Positions 58,160 to 64,000 of a stretch of 64,000 bases of DNA are shown piece by piece. Within the stretch, counting starts at the first letter, position 1. Each line of letters begins with the position of its first letter. The DNA is from Psychrobacter sp. MF31. GTDB taxonomy: Bacteria > Pseudomonadota > Gammaproteobacteria > Pseudomonadales > Moraxellaceae. Where the stretch lies: contig NZ_JABBDX010000006.1 in NCBI RefSeq assembly GCF_012847335.1, forward strand, positions 1 to 64,000, written 5' to 3'. The position numbers and the translations under genes are program-made. The notes below the pieces were generated by a model, which searched no databases, was not told where the DNA came from, and was given only the letters and a program-made list of their open reading frames with translations.

Positions 58160-58768
58160 ATGAAAAAGAATTTTTATTCGGCAATTATGATTTTTAGTAG
58201 CGCTTTAGCCTTATCCGCGTGTCAAACCGCGCCACAACCAATAATGGTTAGTCAGCAAATAAATACCGTTGCGACTCCCATTTTGGACTCAGATGGCGAC
58301 GGCGTTCCGGATGACATCGACCAATGTCCTGTGACACCGCCAAACGTGGTCGTTGATGAAAGAGGCTGTCCTTTTATGGGCGAGGTCGGATTAATGATGG
58401 AATTTCGCGCCTTTTTTGAAAAAGATAGCAGCGAGCTTTCACCAGAGTACCAAGCCGAACTTGATAGGGTGGGCTTGAGAATGCAAGAGTACAAACATTC
58501 TATTATAAAAATCGAGGGTCATAATTCAAGAACGGAAGTTGATAGCGCTGATTTAAACAAACCCAATCCACTGGCGCAAGCTCGAGCTGATAACGTTAAA
58601 AATTATCTGATGTCAAAGTTTAACATTTCGTCTGAACGTATCAAGGCAATTGAATACGGCGCAAATAGACCGATTGCGCCATCCGATACTGAAGAAGGCA
58701 ATATATTTAATCGCCGAGTTTATGCGCTTGCGTTTGAGCCTAACGAATATAGAAAAGGCTTTAATTAA
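58160..58768 (+). CDS. OmpA-like lipoprotein with thrombospondin type-3 repeat
   Basis: A 202-residue lipoprotein. It has a signal peptide with lipobox LSAC (Cys 21), then a calcium-binding type-3 repeat (DSDGDGVPDDIDQCP and ERGCP), then an OmpA C-terminal-like domain (KIEGHNSRTEVDS, QARADNVKNYLMSKFNI, GNIFNRRVYAL) that in relatives binds peptidoglycan. The usual GHTD is GHNS here. So it probably tethers the outer membrane to the cell wall. It starts 17 bases after the hydroxylase gene, and AAAAGGACTTTA precedes the ATG. Confidence 0.8.
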   Translation: MKKNFYSAIMIFSSALALSACQTAPQPIMVSQQINTVATPILDSDGDGVPDDIDQCPVTPPNVVVDERGCPFMGEVGLMMEFRAFFEKDSSELSPEYQAELDRVGLRMQEYKHSIIKIEGHNSRTEVDSADLNKPNPLAQARADNVKNYLMSKFNISSERIKAIEYGANRPIAPSDTEEGNIFNRRVYALAFEPNEYRKGFN

Positions 58769-58819
58769 AAAAATTTAGGACAAAGAAAGGGCAGAATAAT
58801 TATTAAAAAGGACTTTACC

Positions 58820-59536
58820 ATGACATCAAAAGTTTATTTAGCTATGGGTATTTTTAGCGTTTTAGCCTTATCGGCGTGTCAAGCTGAGCCAAAGTTAGCT
58901 GCTGATAACTCAATAAAAACGCCAATGCCAATTTTAAGCGTAAATCTTGATTCTGACGGCGATGGCGTTCCCGATAATATCGACCGTTGTCCGAATACGC
59001 CGCTTCATACGGTTGTCGATGCTTCAGGCTGTCCCGTAGTCGTAGATGGCAGCGGAATTGAATTGATGTTTAACGCTTTTTTTCCGAAGATGAGCAGCCA
59101 GCTTTCTAACATTTATGAGTCTGACATCTATGAGACGGAATTTAAGAAAATCGCTGAAAATCTTAATGATTATCCCAAAGCAAGCGTTTTTATTTTTGGT
59201 CATGCCGCAGCCAATGAAGTAGCTTATCAGGCTTTATCAGGATTTGATTCATTGTCGCGAAATCGAGCGCTTAGCCTTAGAAATAAACTGGTGCTAGATT
59301 ACAAAATTGCGCCCGAACGTATCAAAACTTATGACTGTTCAAATAAGCAGTTTGATGAGGATTTTGAGAGTATAGACAGTCATTTTAAGGCACTAAACAG
59401 CAAAGGATTTGAATCAAAACAAAGCCGAGCAACCTTGATGGTAAGTAGTGCGGTGAGTGAATTAACGAACCTTAATTATGACTATTACATAAAAAGATAT
59501 GGCGGGTATGCAAAATACTGTCAGCCGTTCAAGTAA
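58820..59536 (+). CDS. Second OmpA-like lipoprotein, diverged tandem paralogue
   Basis: A 238-residue lipoprotein with lipobox LSAC (Cys 20), one type-3 repeat (DSDGDGVPDNIDRCP and ASGCP) and a degenerate OmpA-like domain (SVFIFGHAAANEVAYQ, then SLSRNRALSLRNKLVLDYKI). The final NRRV element is missing and replaced by a Tyr-rich tail (NYDYYIKRYGGYAKYCQPFK). The same AAAAGGACTTTA leader as the upstream gene supports duplication followed by divergence. Peptidoglycan binding is uncertain. Confidence 0.75.
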   Translation: MTSKVYLAMGIFSVLALSACQAEPKLAADNSIKTPMPILSVNLDSDGDGVPDNIDRCPNTPLHTVVDASGCPVVVDGSGIELMFNAFFPKMSSQLSNIYESDIYETEFKKIAENLNDYPKASVFIFGHAAANEVAYQALSGFDSLSRNRALSLRNKLVLDYKIAPERIKTYDCSNKQFDEDFESIDSHFKALNSKGFESKQSRATLMVSSAVSELTNLNYDYYIKRYGGYAKYCQPFK

Positions 59537-59594
59537 ACCGCTTTAATTTGTTGTTGTCATAAACTGCGATTAATAATTAGCAAAATGACAGCCA

Positions 59595-60503
59595 TTAAAA
59601 CGCCGAAAACACCACCATTAGCACCGGCGCGACGATATTAATAATAAAGCCAAAGCTAATTGCAAGCGGCACGACCGTCAGACCGCCGGATTGTTGAATA
59701 ATGGGTAAGGTAAAATCAAGGCTCGTCGCCCCGCCAAGCCCCACCGACGCCGACGGATATTGGCGCATAAACACTGGAATAAAAATCAGCGCAAAAAACT
59801 CACGGATCAAGTCATTAAACAGCGCCACGCTGCCCCAAATCGCGCCATAAGCGTCGGTCATTACAATTGCCGACAGCGAATACCAACCAAACCCTGACGC
59901 CAGTGCCAAGCCTTTTGTCCACGACACATCGCTAAAAATCGCCGCAAAAATTAGCCCACCAACCAACACCGACAGCGTGAAAATTACGCTCATTTCCACG
60001 CCGCGACGATTGAGCAGCACTTCTTTTAGGGTAATTCCTGAGCCCTTTAGCCCAATTCCCACGAGCAAAATCAAAACCATTAGCAAAACGGTCATGGTCT
60101 TGTCGTGCGGCATGAGTGCTTCAGGCAATATAAGCCCAAGCCCAAAGCCGACGACCACACAAATCACCTGAATGAGGCTACCGCGAATACTCACGCGGTG
60201 TTGATTGGTTTTGGCAGTTGTCGTTTTGGCATGCCAAGGTTTGATTTTATCAAATACCTTTAACCCAAAAAGCCCCGTGCCAATGGTCAACACAGAAAGG
60301 GCGGTCACATAAAGCGCAATTTCGCCAATTTGGCTGCCAAGACCGTGAACTTGCGACAGCTCAATACCGATGAGCGTTAAGATAATAAATACCAAATACG
60401 ACAAGCACTTATCAGTAATTAACGTCAGCTTGGGAGTGGATGGGATGGCAAAGCCAATAAATAGCGGCGTTAAGACCAAAATAAGGGTAATGAGGCTTTC
60501 CAT
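59595..60503 (-). CDS. lysO: LysO family (YbjE-like) lysine exporter
   Basis: A 302-residue inner-membrane protein with about eight helices. The blocks LASGFGWYSLSAIVMTDAYG and LGGATSLDFTLPIIQQSGG are characteristic of the LysO/YbjE family, which exports lysine and its toxic analogues in E. coli. ATG 60503 is preferred to a GTG five codons upstream; neither has a strong ribosome site. The gene is downstream of nadB in the same direction, 83 bases away. Confidence 0.8.
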   Translation of the reverse strand: MESLITLILVLTPLFIGFAIPSTPKLTLITDKCLSYLVFIILTLIGIELSQVHGLGSQIGEIALYVTALSVLTIGTGLFGLKVFDKIKPWHAKTTTAKTNQHRVSIRGSLIQVICVVVGFGLGLILPEALMPHDKTMTVLLMVLILLVGIGLKGSGITLKEVLLNRRGVEMSVIFTLSVLVGGLIFAAIFSDVSWTKGLALASGFGWYSLSAIVMTDAYGAIWGSVALFNDLIREFFALIFIPVFMRQYPSASVGLGGATSLDFTLPIIQQSGGLTVVPLAISFGFIINIVAPVLMVVFSAF

Positions 60504-60585
60504 CGTTCGGCTCGTCACAGATGCGTCAAACTGGCGATTGTAACACGATTTTGTTTATTCAAAAAAAATTAACTTGACGGGCGCG

Positions 60586-62181
60586 TTAAGCCGCTTTGCT
60601 ATTAGCTGCTTGTATTGATTGCGGCTGAATAATACTGACAAGCGCTTGCGCATTTGTGGTAGGAAAATCGGCACGATAATGACCGCCGCGACTTTCACAG
60701 CGCTGAAGGGCGGATAGGGCAACGAGCCTTGCAAGTTGAAGCTGACGTAGTAATTGCCAAGTTGTCAAATCCTCATTATTGTTCGGCGTCGTTATTAACG
60801 CGATCCAATGCTGAATTTGCGCAAGGGCTAGGGCTAAACTGTCCCCATGACGAACAATTCCTAAATGCTCAGTCATCAGCTGCTTTAAACTTTTGGCAAT
60901 ATCATCCAGAAAAACCGTTTGGTTTAACGCATTGCTTGCTTGGAATGCCAATTGAAAATCGCCGTTGATGTTGGTATCAATAATAAAATCTTGCTCAATA
61001 GTTGGCGCTGACCAATGTTTTTGCGCCAGATAATTAGGTAGATTTTCAGCGATAAGGCGACCCATAACCACGCATTCAAGAAGGGAGTTGCTTGCCAAAC
61101 GGTTTGCGCCATGAAGTCCGGTGTAAGCAACTTCCCCTGCGGCAAAAAGTCCGGCAATATCGGTATGACCCTCGGGGCTTGTCACCACACCGCCGCAGCT
61201 ATAGTGCGCGGTCGGGGCGACCGGAATCGGCTGGCAAGACATATCAATTCCCAAAGCAAAAAGCGTTTGGTAAATCTTTGGAAAGTGACGCTGCAAAAAA
61301 GGCTTGGTCAAGTGGCTCATGTTCAAGTTCAGAAACCCGAGACCGTTTTTTGCAATTTGCTGAGCAATGGCGCGTGCCACAATATCGCGCGGCGCAAGCT
61401 CTAAGCGCGGGTCAATATCTGCCATAAAGCGCTGATGGGTAACCAGACAATATAACCTGCCACCTTCACCGCGAAGGGCTTCTGAGATTAAAAAATTGCT
61501 GTTATTATGATAAAGTCCGGTCGGGTGGAACTGAATAAATTCCAAATTTGCCAATCGGCAACCGGCATCAAACGCCATCATCATGCCATCGCCAATACAA
61601 ACATCAGGAGCGCTCGCCCTAGAAAATAACTGTCCCATACCACCACTGGCAAGCACGACCGCTTGGCTTTGAATATTGATTTGCTGATCGGATATATGGT
61701 CGACCACTGCGGCGCCCAAGCAAACACTATCGGTGTTATCCGTTTGTAGTTTAAGCGCGTCATGATGGGGCAAAAGGGTGATATTGCTTGCCGACTTGGC
61801 ATTTGCGATCAGCGTTTTCATGATGTGAAAGCCGGTTGCATCCTCCGCATGAACGATGCGCCGGCAGTGGTGACCGCCTTCTTGGGTTAAATGCAACTGA
61901 TTGTTTGGCTGAGTTTTGGTAAATGGTACGCCTTGTTGGCAAAGCCAATCGATTGCCGCGTGACCTTGATTGATGAGCTTTGCGCTACTTTTAACATCAC
62001 AAAGCCCTGCGCCTGCGATCAGCGTATCGTTTAAATGCGCGTTTGCGCTGTCATTATCAGCGATACTTGCTGCAATGCCGCCTTGGGCGTAATGGCTTGA
62101 GCAATCTTGAAATCCGCCTTTACTAATAACCGTAACCCGAAGCGACTTTGGCAATGATAGCGCGGCACTCAATCCGGCAAG
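60586..62181 (-). pseudogene. nadB: L-aspartate oxidase NadB, 5' end removed by an IS607-family element
   Basis: NadB oxidises L-aspartate to iminoaspartate with FAD, the first step of NAD synthesis. The C-terminal 528 codons are intact (SSHYAQGGIAAS, EGGHHCRRIVHAEDATG, HPTGLY, GEVAYTGLHGANRLASNSLLE). NadB should begin with a strand and GxGxxG dinucleotide loop; here the readable homology starts at LAGLSAALSLP, the residues that directly follow the loop. Upstream the frame reads VGFSER, meets a stop and merges into the end of the IS607-family element. No in-frame ATG precedes the conserved region; only a TTG at 62172 could start, giving a protein without the FAD loop. Probably inactive. The missing codons should lie beyond the element's other end, outside the window. 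Confidence 0.75.
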
Positions 62182-62183
62182 CC

Positions 62184-62330
62184 GTTCTGAAAAACCTACC
62201 TAAACCTACCTATGCAGATTTAGCGTTTTCTTCCTGCTTCACAGGCAACAACCTGAGTGATAATACTCAGGACTTACATCACCTCGACAGGCAATCACGG
62301 TAGAACTTACCGCTTCATTGACCCATCAGT
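62184..62330 (-). ncRNA. Candidate omega RNA / right end of the IS607-family element
   Basis: The 140 bases after the tnpB stop hold a hairpin CCTGAGT (62252-62258)/ACTCAGG (62265-62271), a smaller CCTG/CAGG hairpin (62233-62245) and a 10-bp palindromic structure at the tnpB stop (TGACCCATCA-G-TGATGGGTCA). TnpB guide RNAs come from this position; if so, the guide would match nadB from about 62181 downward. No covariance search was possible. Confidence 0.35.
62192..62211 (-). repeat. Two tandem 10-bp repeats at the IS607 right end
   Basis: On the plus strand AAACCTACCT occurs twice without gap (62192-62201 and 62202-62211). It is about ten bases from the proposed junction and could be a TnpA-binding site. 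Confidence 0.75.
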
Positions 62331-63480
62331 GATGGGTCAAAACTTTATCCGCATGACTCAAAATATTGATACTGGCATTAAGGTCGCGGTCATTGGTTTG
62401 TAAGCAATTCGGACAATCCCAAACGCGAATTGACAATGGTAAATCCTCTTTAGCTAAAACATGATTGCAGTTTGAGCAAGTTTTAGAGGATGGGAACCAT
62501 CTGTTTAGCTCTTTCACCGTTTTGCCTTTATCATTTGCTTTATAGATAAGCTGACGCTTAAATTCATAAAACCCTAAATCACTAATGGCTCGACTTAGTT
62601 TGCGGTTTTTCATCATGCCTTTGGTATTTAGATTCTCAATCGCCAAAACGTCAAATTCAGTGACTAAAGCGGTGGTCAGCTTGTGCAGTGAATCTTGACG
62701 AATACAGCGTATTTTATAGTGAAGCCGTGACAGCTTGGTTTTCGCTTTGCCACGATTTTTACTGCCTTTTTGCTTTCGGCTCAGCGCCTTATTTAAACGC
62801 CGAAGCTTTTTTAGATAACACTTTAAGGGTTTTGGGGATTTGATTTTAGTACCATCGGATAAGGTCAATAAATCGGTAATTCCTAAATCAATACCAACGC
62901 TTTTGCCGGTTCTTTTGCTAAGTTTTGGGGGATCCATGAATTGAACGGCAATGCTTGCAAACCATTTGCCGCCGCGACTAAATATTTTAGCTGACAGTAT
63001 CTTGCCTTCAAAGCGTAATGACTCGCACATCTTAACCCAACCTAAATTGGGGATTCTGATCTTTTTATCTTTAATAGCAAACTGGTCATTTGAGAGGCTA
63101 AATCGGTCGTTCACGCCCTTTTTACGAAACTTTGGGTATTTAGACTCGCCCCTAAAAAATCTTTTATAAGCATCACCCAACTGCATAATGGCAAGCTGTG
63201 GAGCGCATTTAGTCACCTCAAGCATAAAAGGATACTGATTGCGCTTAATGTCGTTAAGCTTTCGGCGTAGCTTGCCTTGTGAGGGGGTGTTCAGCTTATC
63301 CTTGTCAATCTCAATGCCTAAATCCTTGCAGTGGTCACGATACGCTTTATCTTCTTGGTACTGGCTTTGCCATTGACTAAGCGCCCAATTATAAGCAAGC
63401 CGCGCCACACCGCAAGCACGAGCAAAGTAGGTGGCTTGATTATCATTAGGACTTAGTTCAATGACATGACCGCGAATCAT
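62326..63480 (-). CDS. tnpB: IS607-family TnpB, RNA-guided nuclease
   Basis: A 384-residue TnpB with all canonical RuvC residues: Asp 198 (VGIDLGITD), Glu 282 (LAIENLNTKGM) and Asp 365 (NDRDLNASINIL). The zinc ribbon cysteines are 335, 338, 356 and 359 (CSNC and CPNC). N-terminal helices include ARLAYNWALSQW, the usual OrfB start. Its ATG overlaps the tnpA stop (ATGA), showing coupling. The gene is intact, in contrast to the other TnpB in the window, which has an altered RuvC site. Confidence 0.93.
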   Translation of the reverse strand: MIRGHVIELSPNDNQATYFARACGVARLAYNWALSQWQSQYQEDKAYRDHCKDLGIEIDKDKLNTPSQGKLRRKLNDIKRNQYPFMLEVTKCAPQLAIMQLGDAYKRFFRGESKYPKFRKKGVNDRFSLSNDQFAIKDKKIRIPNLGWVKMCESLRFEGKILSAKIFSRGGKWFASIAVQFMDPPKLSKRTGKSVGIDLGITDLLTLSDGTKIKSPKPLKCYLKKLRRLNKALSRKQKGSKNRGKAKTKLSRLHYKIRCIRQDSLHKLTTALVTEFDVLAIENLNTKGMMKNRKLSRAISDLGFYEFKRQLIYKANDKGKTVKELNRWFPSSKTCSNCNHVLAKEDLPLSIRVWDCPNCLQTNDRDLNASINILSHADKVLTHH

Positions 63481-64000
63481 GATAAAACATCCTTAACCGC
63501 TTCTATGAGTTTTTTATTTTTTTTGCTTCTTGAACCATAAAGTCTTGCAGAGAAAACAGTAATAATCTCAAGAACGTCTTGAGCCAGTTCTTCTTCAAAT
63601 GACAGGTTTTCACCTTGATTGATGATAACGACTTCAACCTGACGCGCCTCACAAAGCGCAAAAACAAGCTCAGCACCAAAGCGTAATAGCCTGTCTTTGT
63701 GGGTCAGTACCAGTCTGTCTATGTTGTTGTCAAAAATGTCATCAAGAAGCCGCTTTAAGCCTTTTTTGTGGTAGTTCATGCCACTGCCTAAATCGCTGAT
63801 CACTTCAAAACACCAACCTTGTTTGGTGCAATACAGTTCAAGCAGCTGTACTTGACGCTGTAAATCTGCTTTTTGGTCATGGCTTGACACACGAGCATAA
63901 GCGATGGTCTTCCTGCTTTTGGTATCAATACCATGTAGCAAGTTTGGGTTAATCGTAGATATGTCATACCTACGATGACCTTTTGCGGTTCTTTGAGCCA
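63477..64000 (-). CDS. tnpA: IS607-family serine transposase TnpA, partial at window edge
   Basis: A serine recombinase of the IS607 type. The catalytic serine lies in IAYARVSSHDQKADLQRQV, followed by GSGMNYHKKGLKRLLDDI, DRLVLTHKDRLLRFG and the C-terminal helix FSARLYGSRSKKNKKL. The frame stays open to the window edge: upstream of the first apparent start (TTG 63941) it encodes QRTAKGHRRYDISTINPN, the end of the N-terminal MerR-like DNA-binding domain typical of IS607 TnpA. So the true start is beyond 64000 and the gene is cut only by the window. Confidence 0.9.
   Translation of the reverse strand, partial: AQRTAKGHRRYDISTINPNLLHGIDTKSRKTIAYARVSSHDQKADLQRQVQLLELYCTKQGWCFEVISDLGSGMNYHKKGLKRLLDDIFDNNIDRLVLTHKDRLLRFGAELVFALCEARQVEVVIINQGENLSFEEELAQDVLEIITVFSARLYGSRSKKNKKLIEAVKDVLS

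Larger units (their letters stand above)
62182..64000 (-). mobile_element. IS607-family element, left part outside the window
   Basis: It consists of a serine-recombinase tnpA and a tnpB overlapping by four bases, plus about 140 bases of right-end DNA with hairpins and a tandem repeat. The junction with nadB lies at or near 62182-62183, a GG on the minus strand. IS607-type recombinases exchange at short, often GG, core dinucleotides and make no target duplication. The element extends beyond 64000 because the reading frame of tnpA is still open there. Confidence 0.8.

Noticed and set aside
63477-63941. A complete short 154-residue resolvase starting at TTG 63941
   Set aside because: The same frame continues upstream to the window edge and encodes the end of a MerR-like domain, so this start is an artefact of the window.

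Overview
The window looks like a chromosomal segment of a gammaproteobacterium of the family Moraxellaceae, most like Psychrobacter or Moraxella. The signs are a fused NuoCD subunit in a complete nuoA-N operon, the leuS-lptE-holA and dut-algC-argB gene orders, a TnpB-only IS200/IS605 element and moderate base composition with A+T-rich intergenic DNA. The assignment rests on family resemblance and gene order; no database search was possible.

Layout. A 5S rRNA gene with its terminator closes an rRNA operon at the left edge (1-157). Next come an OsmC-like protein, a flavodoxin-fold protein, a large KatE-type catalase and a metallo-beta-lactamase-fold hydrolase (270-4407), then two identical tRNA-Lys genes on the minus strand (4479-4833). 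A long, mostly minus-strand block follows: macAB export (4982-8459), holA-lptE-leuS (8725-13083), two small plus-strand genes and a small membrane protein (13243-14364), argB, a phosphohexomutase and dut (14444-17664), mgtE, rep and hemB (17696-22501), a tripartite RND efflux operon (22628-29065) and ispB (29683-30711). The plus strand then carries rplU-rpmA, lolA and the 13-gene respiratory complex I operon nuoA-N (33616-49530), followed by fpr. 

The last 14 kb is more mosaic. It holds a TnpB-only IS200/IS605-type element (about 50435-51674), a conserved unknown gene, mscS, ybeY and a PhoH-like ATPase gene, two tandem UbiH-family hydroxylases, two tandem lipoproteins with calcium-binding-type repeats, a LysO-like exporter, and nadB. 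nadB has lost its 5' end to an IS607-family element that runs off the right edge of the window.

How the genes work together. Complex I (nuo), octaprenyl diphosphate synthase (ispB) and the UbiH-family hydroxylases all serve ubiquinone respiration. Catalase, OsmC-like protein, Fpr and the flavodoxin-fold protein fit redox and peroxide defence. LptE, LolA, MacAB, the RND pump and the lipoproteins concern the outer envelope.

I see no CRISPR array, prophage or defence island. The most notable observations are: (1) nadB is cut at its FAD-binding motif by the IS607-family element, with a GG at the join; (2) the TnpB at 50548 lacks the usual RuvC-II glutamate but has a candidate replacement 46 residues downstream, while the second TnpB in the window is canonical; (3) the right end of that IS200/IS605 element supplies the stop codon of the neighbouring gene, and the pre-insertion site can be reconstructed.
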